The notes under the pieces were generated by a model that worked only from the letters and a program-made list of their open reading frames with translations, was not told the DNA's origin and made no database searches. Position numbers and translations under genes: made by a program. 64,000 nucleotides of DNA from Gillisia lutea (GTDB taxonomy: Bacteria; Bacteroidota; Bacteroidia; Flavobacteriales; Flavobacteriaceae), in assembly GCF_021568705.1 (NCBI RefSeq), contig NZ_JAKGTH010000007.1, forward strand, positions 310,001-374,000, read 5' to 3'. Below are positions 56,158-64,000 of the stretch, piece by piece. Position 1 is the first letter of the stretch. Each line of letters opens with the position of its first letter.

Positions 56158-56324
56158 CTAAAAATCTTATATTTTCTATAATATAGGATTCGTATTAGAA
56201 TAGTTTTTTAATTGGTAAATCATACGTGAAAACGTTAATTTTATTTTGGTTATTGCATCTTAAATAATTGATTAACATTCTGGTAAGAATAAATTAATGT
56301 TCAAAATTCATATGTTGAAAACAT

Positions 56325-56475
56325 ATTTTTTGTACATTTATAATGGAATTGAAACTGAGATATTAAGGGTTTAATCGTTTATTATTTTAAGTCAATTACA
56401 AATTTCTAAAATTTGTTGGGGTAGATTTTAGAATTTAAGTAAATGGACGGGTGGGGCCGTCCATTTACATTTTTA
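56325..56475 (+). ncRNA. candidate small RNA or long leader upstream of DUF4230
   Basis: The 375-bp gap 56158-56532 has no ORF but holds two consecutive perfect hairpins near its 3' end: TTCTAAAAT/ATTTTAGAA (56404-56412, 56425-56433) and the 12-bp terminator stem at 56439-56468. Both loops are G-rich (TTGGGG, GTGGGG). The nearest upstream gene ends 280 bp earlier, too far for an ordinary terminator. TACATTTA near 56331 resembles a -7 box. The RNA boundaries are guesses. Confidence 0.3.
56439..56473 (+). terminator. rho-independent terminator in the GSCFA-DUF4230 gap
   Basis: A perfect 12-bp stem GTAAATGGACGG (56439-56450) with CCGTCCATTTAC (56457-56468), a 6-nt loop and a following ATTTTT. 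It could end a small RNA or a read-through alaS-GSCFA transcript. Confidence 0.75.
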
Positions 56476-56532
56476 AGATTTTCCTAACTCTCACTTCCTC
56501 TTCGCCTTTGTACCTTAGTTCAAAACTTTACG

Positions 56533-57147
56533 ATGAAAAGAGCCTTACTTTTAATAGCAGTACTTCTGCTGCTGTTTTTTGGTTATACCTATTATCAATC
56601 TCGGGAAAGTGAGCGTGACCAGTTAGAAGAAAGCACCCAGCTTATTGAAAAGCAGCTCAAAAATGTTGGTAAATTAGTGGTTATAGAAGGCACTTTTGCA
56701 CAGGTTTTTTCATACAAAGACTCTAAACGGTTTTATTTAGATATTTTTTCAGCCCGAAAAAAGGCCTTGATAGTGGTAAATGCGAAGGTTAGTGTAGCTT
56801 ACGACCTTAGTAAGCTGAAAACAGAGGTAGATGCTAAGAAAAAAACTGTTCGTATTACTTACATTCCTAAGGAAGAGATTTCAATTAATCCTAATATTCA
56901 ATATTATGATGTTACTCAGGATTATTTAAATCAATTCGAGGCCGAAGATTATAATAAAATTCAGAAACGTATTCAGGCTTCACTTAAAGAGAAAATTGAA
57001 AAGTCCTCATTAAAATCAAACGCTCAAAACAGGTTGGTAAGTGAACTTCAGAAAATCTATATCCTCACTAATTCTATGGGCTGGACTTTAGAGTATAATG
57101 GGAATACTATTGAGAGCAACTCAGCTATGGAAGCTATTAAGTTGTAA
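56533..57147 (+). CDS. DUF4230 family membrane-anchored protein
   Basis: A 204-residue protein with one N-terminal hydrophobic helix (ALLLIAVLLLLFFGYTYYQS) and an extracytoplasmic domain of the DUF4230 type (KLVVIEGTFAQVFSYKDS, KALIVVNAKVSVAYDLSKL, IQYYDVTQDYLNQFEAEDYN). Family members are widespread and uncharacterised. Its stop is directly adjacent to the stop of the convergent GNAT gene with no spacer. Confidence 0.85.
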   Translation: MKRALLLIAVLLLLFFGYTYYQSRESERDQLEESTQLIEKQLKNVGKLVVIEGTFAQVFSYKDSKRFYLDIFSARKKALIVVNAKVSVAYDLSKLKTEVDAKKKTVRITYIPKEEISINPNIQYYDVTQDYLNQFEAEDYNKIQKRIQASLKEKIEKSSLKSNAQNRLVSELQKIYILTNSMGWTLEYNGNTIESNSAMEAIKL

Positions 57148-57639
57148 TTAACTTTTATAAACGTACTTAATAACTGTTTCTTCTTTAGATGACAATACTT
57201 CAAAGAGTGTAAAGTTTAACTTCTCAAGAATCTTTTTGGAAGCTATGTTTTGTTTGTTGAATAAAGCGTAAATGGGATGGTAATCGGTACTGTTTACAGC
57301 GAAATTCATTATTTGCTGTGCAGCCTCCAAAGCAAATCCTTTTTTACGAAATTCACTTTTTATAACCCATCCAATTTGCATTTCACCGGTATCCATAATT
57401 GGAGTGAGGTTCACTGCGCCAATAAAGTCATTATTAAACTTGCTTCTTAAGGTCCAGTAAAAACCTGAACCATCAGAAATTTGCTTTTCTTTTAAGCTTA
57501 AAAAGTCCAAATACTCTTTATCTTTCTTATTGTTTAGATGTGGTATGTATTTAAAAATATCTTTCTCCCTGAACATTTGCAATGCTTCGAGTTCATCATT
57601 TTTTGTATATAGTTCTATATTTAATCGATCTGTTTTCAA
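57148..57639 (-). CDS. GNAT-family N-acetyltransferase (RimJ/RimL-like)
   Basis: A 163-residue acetyltransferase of the Acetyltransf_3 type. It shows TDRLNIELYT at the start, the core IGAVNLTPIMDTGEMQIGWV, the acetyl-CoA segment KSEFRKKGFALEAAQQIMNFA and a C-terminal NIASKKILEKLNF. Relatives acetylate N-termini of ribosomal proteins or small amines. It may be co-transcribed with the preceding two-TM protein gene (32 bp gap). The substrate is not predictable. Confidence 0.9.
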   Translation of the reverse strand: MKTDRLNIELYTKNDELEALQMFREKDIFKYIPHLNNKKDKEYLDFLSLKEKQISDGSGFYWTLRSKFNNDFIGAVNLTPIMDTGEMQIGWVIKSEFRKKGFALEAAQQIMNFAVNSTDYHPIYALFNKQNIASKKILEKLNFTLFEVLSSKEETVIKYVYKS

Positions 57640-57671
57640 TGGAATAGATTTAAATTCATTTTTTTTTAAAA

Positions 57672-58241
57672 TTAGTAACTGCTAAATTCAATGGTTGTAT
57701 CAGCCATTTTTGAATAAAAACTAAGTTCTTTTTTAGTCTTTCCGGAAGAATTAAGTACTCTTTCCAGTCCCATCCATAGCAAAAACCATCCTGCCGGTTC
57801 AAATAGTATAAGAATTAAATGAATATAGAAGCTATTAGGATTAAGGAAGGAAATGTACCCGGCAATTATCATTAAAATAATGCCTATTGAAGACAGCCTA
57901 ATCCCTTTGTTGATACTTCTTTTGCGTTGTTGTATTAAAAGGTTCTTATTCAGATTAAAAAAAGTTTGGAGGCGCTCAGCAATATTTTGTTCATCATTGT
58001 TATTTCGTAGCTTATCAGGAAAGAGAAAATTTAATCTAATAGATTCTTTTGTAGATGTTTTGGTAACCTTTTTTAATTGGAAAAGGAAATCATCAGAGAG
58101 TACTCGATTGGAATACGGATTAGGATCAAAATCAGAAAAAAGATCGTTATAAGAATCGAACCACATTTTTATTTCTCTTAGAGAATTATGGTCTTTAAGA
58201 TTAGAGGTAAAGGATCCTTTATTTTGATTGTTAGCATCCAT
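57672..58241 (-). CDS. two-helix membrane protein of unknown function (189 aa)
   Basis: I do not recognise the family. A hydrophilic N-terminal ~110 residues, rich in Asn, Asp and Lys, is followed by two closely spaced transmembrane helices (IRLSSIGIILMIIAGYISFL and YIHLILILFEPAGWFLLWMG) and a short charged tail. The topology suggests a cytoplasmic domain held at the inner membrane. It lies between the M20 hydrolase (106 bp gap) and the GNAT gene. Confidence 0.7.
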   Translation of the reverse strand: MDANNQNKGSFTSNLKDHNSLREIKMWFDSYNDLFSDFDPNPYSNRVLSDDFLFQLKKVTKTSTKESIRLNFLFPDKLRNNNDEQNIAERLQTFFNLNKNLLIQQRKRSINKGIRLSSIGIILMIIAGYISFLNPNSFYIHLILILFEPAGWFLLWMGLERVLNSSGKTKKELSFYSKMADTTIEFSSY

Positions 58242-58347
58242 GTTCTACTTTGCTATATACATGGAAAGTTAAGATAATTTGAAAGGATTTTTGGGAGAAT
58301 GTTGTTTAAATTAATGGATTAAATTAAGTTACTGAAGATCGACTTTG

Positions 58348-59478
58348 CTATTTAAGTAATTTGCTAATTATTGTTTCAAACATTTTCATTCCTGTATCGA
58401 TAATATCTTCGGGAAAATCATAGTTGGAATGATGCAGCGCCGGTGAATTTATTCCTGCGCCAATTCCAAACATAGCCGATTTGTATTTTTGGGAAAACCA
58501 ACCAAAATCTTCTCCAAATCTAAACGAAGTCGGTTTTTCAAGAAGAGTAAAATTATTCACTTTTGCAGCCTCTGTGATAAGTTTATTGCAGAAAGGGGAA
58601 TTTATCGTGGTTGGAAAATATTCGAGCGTTTCAAATTTATATTCTAAATAAAAATCTTTACATATTTTCCCAACGATTCTAGAAAGTTCATCATACAATT
58701 TATTCATGACAGGAACGCTCCAGGTTCTCAAAGTATAATGTAGTTCCCCTGTTCCGGGAGAAATGCCATAAAATTTCTGCCCCATATTTATATGAACTGG
58801 TGTTAGAACGGAAAAATTGGGATCATCGGTATTCATTACATTTAGCGATGTAATTTGCTTTACGAGTTCTGCTATTCCTAAAGCAGGATTAATTCCCTTT
58901 TCAGGTTCTGAAGCGTGGCATTCTTTTCCATTTAAAGAAATGATCAAACTTTGAACAGTGGCAGAAAAATTATTGGGTGTTGTTATAATTGAATGTAAAG
59001 GTTCCCCGGGAATATTGTGAAGGGCAAAGATATAGTCTGGCTTGAATGTTTTAAATTTTTCATCGTTGAGCACAGCCTGTGCGCCTTTACCATTTTCTTC
59101 AGCAGGCTGAAATAGAAGGATAAGTCTTCCTGTTTGAAAGTTTTGCTTTTTAACCCAGAATATCAACCCGGCAACTATAGCCATATGGCCGTCATGACCA
59201 CATTTATGTGATACTCCCGAAATCTTAGACCTGTGCTTAAAAATGTTTTCTTCTTGAATAGGCAAAGCATCCAACTCGCACCTAATTATAATGGTTAAAC
59301 CATTATTGGAAAAGTTATAAACTGCGGCAACACCATTTCCCCCAAGATTTTCAATAATTTGGGTGTTATGATTTTTTATGATGAAATCTTTTATTCGCTT
59401 TGCAGTATTCATTTCCTCTCCGGAAAGCTCCGGATATTGATGAAGTTCCTTTCTTAAATTTTGAATTTTTGAAAGCAT
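58348..59478 (-). CDS. M20-family amidohydrolase
   Basis: A 376-residue zinc amidohydrolase of peptidase family M20D. Metal-site motifs are GVSHKCGHDGHMAIVAGL (the conserved Cys and His pair), FQPAEENGKGAQ (Glu pair), ALHNIPGEP and the C-terminal ALHHSNYDFPED (His). Start LSKIQNLRKELHQYPELSGEE is canonical. Members cleave N-acyl amino acids, such as hippurate or IAA conjugates. It starts 26 bp after the aromatic amino acid hydroxylase gene, hinting at a link to amino acid degradation. Confidence 0.93.
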   Translation of the reverse strand: MLSKIQNLRKELHQYPELSGEEMNTAKRIKDFIIKNHNTQIIENLGGNGVAAVYNFSNNGLTIIIRCELDALPIQEENIFKHRSKISGVSHKCGHDGHMAIVAGLIFWVKKQNFQTGRLILLFQPAEENGKGAQAVLNDEKFKTFKPDYIFALHNIPGEPLHSIITTPNNFSATVQSLIISLNGKECHASEPEKGINPALGIAELVKQITSLNVMNTDDPNFSVLTPVHINMGQKFYGISPGTGELHYTLRTWSVPVMNKLYDELSRIVGKICKDFYLEYKFETLEYFPTTINSPFCNKLITEAAKVNNFTLLEKPTSFRFGEDFGWFSQKYKSAMFGIGAGINSPALHHSNYDFPEDIIDTGMKMFETIISKLLK

Positions 59479-59504
59479 AGAACCGTGTTGCTTAAAAAAA
59501 GAAT

Positions 59505-61265
59505 TTAATGGTTTTCAACAACGGGATGTTCTAAAAGTTGTAAGCCTCCATCTATTAAATGAGCTACATCTGGTCGGCGCAATTTTAATTCTTCTAAATG
59601 AGCTTTTACTTCCTTAGTTAAATTTTCGTCTGTATCTTTAACTAATTCATAGATCTCTATAGATAAAAGCCAGTCTTTAGAATGATATTTCTTAACAAGA
59701 TCAAAAGCTGCTTGTAAAGAAAATTTGGTGTCCTTACCCTCTCGGCTATTTCTAACCGATTTATATAAAGTTTCCAGTTCTAAGCGCTCCGGCGTCTTCT
59801 TGCTCTTAATGGTGGTACTAGAGGGAGTGTGAGTTATTAGATCGAAAGATAGTGGATCGGCCGGTCCTGCAAATGCAGAGATAATATTTTTTCCTACAGC
59901 AAGATCATAATTACCCCATTCTGGTTGGAATAGTATTTCATCGTTATAGGTTACTGTGCAATTTTTTAAGCTTATTAATATGATCTTTCCTTGAAGATTT
60001 CTTGTGCCTGTTATTATTTCTCCTTGAACAACGACACCACCCTCAAATTCAAAACGAATATTTTCACCTTCATAAATATCATAAGCTCTTAAATCACGCG
60101 GACTCATATCTTCAATAGCCAGATTGATTCCTTTTAATTTTCCTAAGGCAGAGCCAAATCCATTTGGATGGTTATGTGTCCCGTGTCCTACTAGTTCTTT
60201 CTCTCTATATGAAAGCGCTGTTTTTCCAGTAGTTTGAAAATATGCCGCTTTATTATTGTGTTCTATCACCTTGGTGAAATGTCCTGAAATTTGTATTCCG
60301 GTACTAAGCTCTATGGTACCAAGGCTTTTAGAATTAATTAGCTTTTGAATTCCTTCGAGCCCGCCCTTTCTAAGCGCCATAGTATTTGCGAATTCTTCCA
60401 AAACCTGACTTAGGTAAGCAAAATCTGGGGTTACATATAATTGCGGCTGGGGTTTTGTAATGTCAAATTCCTGCTTCGCAGCCTCTATAGAATACGAGAT
60501 CTTTTTAACGCTATCGGTCATGCACCAAGCGCTCTCACCAATTGATGAAAGCAAACCTGCACCATATATTTTAGGGTCTTCAAGAGTTCCTATAAGACCA
60601 TACTCTACGGTCCACCAGTGTAAATTTCTTATTTGTGCCATTTCACTAGGGGCTCCCATATTATTTTGAAGATACGCTACCTTTTCTTCTGCTTTTTTAA
60701 TTTCTTCTTCAGGGGTGTTTTCAGCCTCTTTTATGATAGATAGGTGTCTAATTGCTTCATACATTTCATAATCTTTGGCGCTGGAAATTGCTTTACAGCC
60801 AATTTCTCCAAATCTTCGTAAATATTCGGCATATTCGGGATTAGCAATAATAGGAGCATGACCTGCCCCTTCATGAATAATATCAGGCGCAGGTGTATAT
60901 TCAATATGTTCTAACTGACGGATATCACTTGCAATTACAAGTACGTTATAAGCTTGAAATTCCATGAAAGCTGCAGGAGGGATAAAACCATCTACAGCAA
61001 CTGCAGCCCAGCCAATCTCCTTCAGAATCCTATTCATTCCATACATGTTTGGAATACTTTCTATAGATATACCTGTTTGCTTTAAACCCTCTAAGTAAGA
61101 GCTATGTGCAACCTTGCTTAGGTAATCTACATTCTTGCGCATAACATAGCGCCATACTGCCTGATTGATGGCTGTGTACTCTGAATAATCTTGCGGTTTT
61201 ATAAATTGTTTTAAATGGGCCGGAAGCCTATCCAAAATTTCATTCGATTCTATTTTTTCCAACAT
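59505..61265 (-). CDS. aromatic amino acid hydroxylase family protein (phenylalanine 4-monooxygenase-like)
   Basis: A 586-residue protein whose N-terminal ~290 residues are a pterin-dependent, iron-containing aromatic amino acid hydroxylase. Iron ligands are H131 and H136 in IIHEGAGHAP and E221 in HWWTVEYGLIG. The spacing H136-E221 is 85 residues, against about 40 in classical enzymes, because of a charged helical insertion (~155-205). A further ~300-residue C-terminal region of unknown function follows. Ordinary bacterial PheH has ~260-300 residues. It likely oxidises phenylalanine to tyrosine, though the substrate may differ. It is upstream of, and probably co-transcribed with, the M20 gene. 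Confidence 0.85.
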   Translation of the reverse strand: MLEKIESNEILDRLPAHLKQFIKPQDYSEYTAINQAVWRYVMRKNVDYLSKVAHSSYLEGLKQTGISIESIPNMYGMNRILKEIGWAAVAVDGFIPPAAFMEFQAYNVLVIASDIRQLEHIEYTPAPDIIHEGAGHAPIIANPEYAEYLRRFGEIGCKAISSAKDYEMYEAIRHLSIIKEAENTPEEEIKKAEEKVAYLQNNMGAPSEMAQIRNLHWWTVEYGLIGTLEDPKIYGAGLLSSIGESAWCMTDSVKKISYSIEAAKQEFDITKPQPQLYVTPDFAYLSQVLEEFANTMALRKGGLEGIQKLINSKSLGTIELSTGIQISGHFTKVIEHNNKAAYFQTTGKTALSYREKELVGHGTHNHPNGFGSALGKLKGINLAIEDMSPRDLRAYDIYEGENIRFEFEGGVVVQGEIITGTRNLQGKIILISLKNCTVTYNDEILFQPEWGNYDLAVGKNIISAFAGPADPLSFDLITHTPSSTTIKSKKTPERLELETLYKSVRNSREGKDTKFSLQAAFDLVKKYHSKDWLLSIEIYELVKDTDENLTKEVKAHLEELKLRRPDVAHLIDGGLQLLEHPVVENH

Positions 61266-61375
61266 AGTGTAGCGGTATTAACAGGTTTATAAAGATACAA
61301 AATAGCAATCGAAATGTGGAAAACTGAAGAAAGGGTTTTAATGTGTTGTGCTAGTTTATTTTACTAATTAGATTT

Positions 61376-61404
61376 AAAAAAAAGCACCTTGTGGGGAAGG
61401 TGCT
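61376..61404 (-). terminator. rho-independent terminator of the hutU-DUF4136 unit
   Basis: A perfect 8-bp stem AGCACCTT/AAGGTGCT (61383-61390, 61397-61404), followed on the minus strand by eight T residues. It begins 8 bp after the DUF4136 stop codon. Confidence 0.85.
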
Positions 61405-61411
61405 CTTTTAA

Positions 61412-61957
61412 TTATTTCTTTTCTGCGCCGGGGGGGTATTTCTCTAAGATCTTTTTAACTATCTCGTTGATACGCTCCTGTTTGCGGTTCACTTCTTTTG
61501 CAAGGGCTGCTGTTCCCATACCTTGCCATACAAGTTCTTTTCCCTCTGCATCAATAAGATCTATGTATAAAGTACCTTCACTGGTAGTGCTTATAGTATT
61601 AGCACCCGCACCCCAATACCAAGGATACCATCCCCAACCATATCCATATCCAAATCGGTTATTCTGATAGATATTGATATTTTCATTGGTCTTGGTGAAA
61701 ATGCTTACTAAAAGATCCGGGTCTTCTGATTTTGTGAAGCCTTTGGCTAGCATCTCATTCTCTATAGCTCGTAAAATTCTTTTTTTATCAAGGTCGGATA
61801 TTTCTGCTTTATCTATTCCGGGTTTGAAGAAAGCAAAAGAACTGTATTTCGTGAAATCTGCTTGCTGATCGTAATCGGAAGCTACTCTCACCGTGCTGCA
61901 AGAGGTCATAACAGCAAGAAATAAAATCAGCGCACTGGTAATTTTTAGAAATTTCAT
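61412..61957 (-). CDS. DUF4136 lipoprotein
   Basis: A 181-residue lipoprotein (signal ending VMTSC, C20) of the DUF4136 family: STVRVASDYDQQADFTKYSSFAFF at the start of the mature part, then RAIENEMLAKGFTKSEDPDLLVS, a Tyr/Trp/Gly-rich turn (FGYGYGWGWYPWYWGAGA) and GTLYIDLIDAEGKELVWQGMG. Relatives are outer membrane lipoproteins of unknown function. It follows hutU after 26 bp, but a functional link is doubtful. Confidence 0.92.
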   Translation of the reverse strand: MKFLKITSALILFLAVMTSCSTVRVASDYDQQADFTKYSSFAFFKPGIDKAEISDLDKKRILRAIENEMLAKGFTKSEDPDLLVSIFTKTNENINIYQNNRFGYGYGWGWYPWYWGAGANTISTTSEGTLYIDLIDAEGKELVWQGMGTAALAKEVNRKQERINEIVKKILEKYPPGAEKK

Positions 61958-61983
61958 AGAATTAAAGTTTTAAGGTTTGTGGT

Positions 61984-64000
61984 CTATAGGTCTAAAAACA
62001 GCGAATCTTCAACTAAATTTGGTAGAGTGATCTTTAGTTTAGGCTCTTGTTCCATAGCGCGCTCAACAGAGAAAATAGCTTCTTTATTTCGAGCCCAGGA
62101 ACGTCTTGCTAAACCATTGTTCACATCCCAGTATAACATTGATTTTAAGCGAGTTTCCGACCCCTTAGAACCATCAAGAACCATACCAAATCCCCCATTT
62201 ATAACCTCTCCCCAGCCAACTCCACCACCGTTGTGAATGCTTACCCAGGTGGCTCCTCTAAAGCTATCTCCAATCACATTTTGAATAGCCATATCTGCAG
62301 TGAATTGACTACCATCATAAATATTGGAGGTCTCTCTAAAAGGGGAATCGGTTCCGGATACATCATGATGGTCACGACCTAAAACAACCGTGCCTAGTTC
62401 ACCTTTAGCAATGGCATCATTAAAGGCTTTTGCAATTTCTATTCTTCCGATAGCATCGGCATATAATATTCTTGCTTTAGATCCTACCACCAGTTTATTC
62501 TCCATGGCACTCTTTATCCATTGTATATTATCTTGAAGTTGAGATTGGATTTCTTCGGGAGCTTCAGCTTTCAGTTCTTCCAGTACTTTTGTGGCAATGG
62601 CATCGGTTTTCTTGAGATCTTCTTCTTTTCCGGATGCACACACCCATCTAAAAGGGCCAAAACCAAAGTCAAAACACATAGGGCCCATAATATCTTGTAC
62701 ATAAGAAGGGTAGGCAAAACACGCGTTTTTATCTTGCTCTTGGTCTAAGCTATTTGCCGATACAAACTCCTGTTTATTGTTTAAGTGAATTTTAGCTCCT
62801 GCCCGCGAGGCTTCTAAAAGAAAGGCATTGCCATAATCAAAGAAATAGGTTCCTTTTAGCGTATGTTTATTTATAGCATCTGTTTGTCGGCGTAAACTTT
62901 CCTGAACTTTGTCCTTAAATTTTTCTGGCTCTTTAGCCATCATTACATTGGCTTCTTCAAAACTAAGTCCTACAGGATAATAACCTCCTGCCCAGGGGTT
63001 GTGTAAAGATGTTTGATCGCTTCCTAAGTCTATGTAAATATTCTTTCTGTCAAAATATTCCCAAACCTCTACAATATTCCCATGAAAGGCTATAGAAACG
63101 GTTTCTTTGGATTCTTTGGCTTGTGTAACTCGTTCTGCCAGTTTCTCTAGATCACTTACTACTTCATCTACCCAGCCTTGAGAATGTCTGGTTTGAACTG
63201 CTTTCAAATTGACTTCAGCACATACTGTAATACATCCGGCGATATTTCCGGCTTTGGGTTGCGCACCACTCATGCCTCCAAGTCCGGAGGTTACAAAGAG
63301 TTTTCCTTCCAAACTTTCTTTATTGGACGCTATTTTTCTCCCTGCATTTAGGACAGTAATAGTGGTTCCGTGCACAATTCCTTGCGGACCGATGTACATA
63401 TAGCTACCTGCCGTCATTTGTCCATATTGGGTAACTCCTAAAGCATTGTATTTCTCCCAATCATCTGGTTTAGAATAATTAGGAATCATCATTCCGTTGG
63501 TCACGACCACACGGGGTGCATTGGTATTGGAAGGAAATAACCCCATAGGATGACCACTATATATTACCAATGTTTGGTCTTCTTCCATCATAGAAAGATA
63601 TTGCATCACCAAGAGGTATTGTGCCCAGTTCTGAAATACCGCTCCATTCCCGCCATAGGTAATTAGCTCATGTGGATGTTGTGCTACTGCTGGATCCAGA
63701 TTATTCTGAATCATGAGCATAATAGCTTTTGCTTGGGTACATTTCCCCGGATATTCTTCTACGGGTCTGGCATACATTTTATAATCAGGTCGAAATCTAT
63801 GCATATAGATCCTGCCAAACTTATCTAATTCTTCTTTAAATTCAGGAAGCAAAGATGCATGATGTTTCGCTTTAAAATAACGAAGCGCATTTCGTAGTGC
63901 TAGCTTTTTTTCTTCAGAATTTAGAATTTCTTTTCGCCTGGGAGCGTGATTGATTGATAGGTCGTAGGTTTTAACAGCTGGGAGTTTATCAGGAATCCCT
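61984..64000 (-). CDS. hutU: urocanate hydratase, 5' end outside window
   Basis: The frame is open to the right edge; residues upstream of the Leu at 63852 continue as GIPDKLPAVKTYDLSINHAP and LALRNALRYFKAKHHA, so the true start is beyond 64000. It is the NAD+-dependent urocanase of histidine degradation, converting urocanate to imidazolone propionate. Motifs are ELITYGGNGAVFQNWAQY, GQMTAGSYMYIGPQGIVHG, VTSGLGGMSGAQPKAG and the active-site block FDFGFGPFRWVC. The C-terminal SIHNGGGVGWGEVINGGFG is also typical. With at least ~672 residues it is the long form found in Bacteroidetes, larger than the ~555-residue enzymes of Pseudomonas. Confidence 0.95.
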   Translation of the reverse strand, partial: GIPDKLPAVKTYDLSINHAPRRKEILNSEEKKLALRNALRYFKAKHHASLLPEFKEELDKFGRIYMHRFRPDYKMYARPVEEYPGKCTQAKAIMLMIQNNLDPAVAQHPHELITYGGNGAVFQNWAQYLLVMQYLSMMEEDQTLVIYSGHPMGLFPSNTNAPRVVVTNGMMIPNYSKPDDWEKYNALGVTQYGQMTAGSYMYIGPQGIVHGTTITVLNAGRKIASNKESLEGKLFVTSGLGGMSGAQPKAGNIAGCITVCAEVNLKAVQTRHSQGWVDEVVSDLEKLAERVTQAKESKETVSIAFHGNIVEVWEYFDRKNIYIDLGSDQTSLHNPWAGGYYPVGLSFEEANVMMAKEPEKFKDKVQESLRRQTDAINKHTLKGTYFFDYGNAFLLEASRAGAKIHLNNKQEFVSANSLDQEQDKNACFAYPSYVQDIMGPMCFDFGFGPFRWVCASGKEEDLKKTDAIATKVLEELKAEAPEEIQSQLQDNIQWIKSAMENKLVVGSKARILYADAIGRIEIAKAFNDAIAKGELGTVVLGRDHHDVSGTDSPFRETSNIYDGSQFTADMAIQNVIGDSFRGATWVSIHNGGGVGWGEVINGGFGMVLDGSKGSETRLKSMLYWDVNNGLARRSWARNKEAIFSVERAMEQEPKLKITLPNLVEDSLFLDL

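Overview
The window comes from a Bacteroidota genome, almost certainly a member of the Flavobacteriaceae. Evidence is the low GC content, a SusC/SusD pair, Bacteroidetes-type promoters (TAnnTTTG -7 boxes), lipoprotein-rich glycan machinery, and flavobacterial families such as YaiO, GSCFA, DUF4230, DUF4136 and GapN-like dehydrogenase. The mix resembles Gramella/Salegentibacter/Zunongwangia-type genomes (inference). I saw no tRNA, rRNA, CRISPR array, prophage or insertion sequence.

Layout. 1-4044: a YaiO-like barrel cut by the left edge, a membrane-anchored unknown protein and an LTA-synthase-like membrane sulfatase. 4192-5939: an operon of a HipA-like kinase, a DUF3037 protein and a pentapeptide-repeat protein. 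6516-13238: a small orphan gene, sbcC/sbcD and a GapN-like dehydrogenase. 13325-16195: a decay zone in which an intact ArnT/GT39-like glycosyltransferase sits between a dead GT2 gene and a dead PAP2 phosphatase gene. 16242-47638: a roughly 31 kb polysaccharide utilization locus (PUL). 47819-64000: housekeeping genes, namely der, a TPM/TPM/LemA/MerR/M23 operon, alaS, GSCFA, DUF4230, a GNAT, an M20 hydrolase, an aromatic amino acid hydroxylase, DUF4136, and a 5'-truncated hutU at the right edge.

The PUL is aimed at beta-mannan, most likely acetylated galacto-glucomannan. One minus-strand block carries an AraC regulator, GH5, SusC, SusD, a TIG-domain glycan-binding lipoprotein and a GH27 alpha-galactosidase. 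A divergent plus-strand block carries GH26, a sodium-solute symporter, GH130, a cytoplasmic AGE epimerase, a second GH26, GH5_7, GH3 and manA. A third block on the minus strand carries GH9, a third GH26, an unassigned (beta/alpha)8-type hydrolase, a CE2 esterase, an aldo/keto reductase and a sialate-esterase-like esterase. A second, exported AGE-family epimerase diverges from GH9. The proposed flow is: mannanases cut the backbone, GH27 removes galactose, esterases remove acetyl groups, mannobiose enters through the symporter, the epimerase makes mannosyl-glucose, GH130 phosphorolyses it to mannose-1-phosphate plus glucose, and ManA feeds mannose-6-phosphate to fructose-6-phosphate.

The most notable finding is a shared bipartite promoter. 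Upstream of susC and of the divergent GH26 operon lies a 29-bp element (24/29 identical, ungapped), followed after exactly 28 bp by the identical -7 region TATTTTTGGA. A weaker copy (20/29, spacer 29) precedes the GH9 operon. This looks like the operator of a PUL-wide regulon, plausibly read by the local AraC protein. Other notable points are the exported epimerase, the unassigned hydrolase, the two pseudogenes, a candidate small RNA near 56.4 kb, and an aromatic amino acid hydroxylase with an enlarged metal-site loop and a long C-terminal extension.
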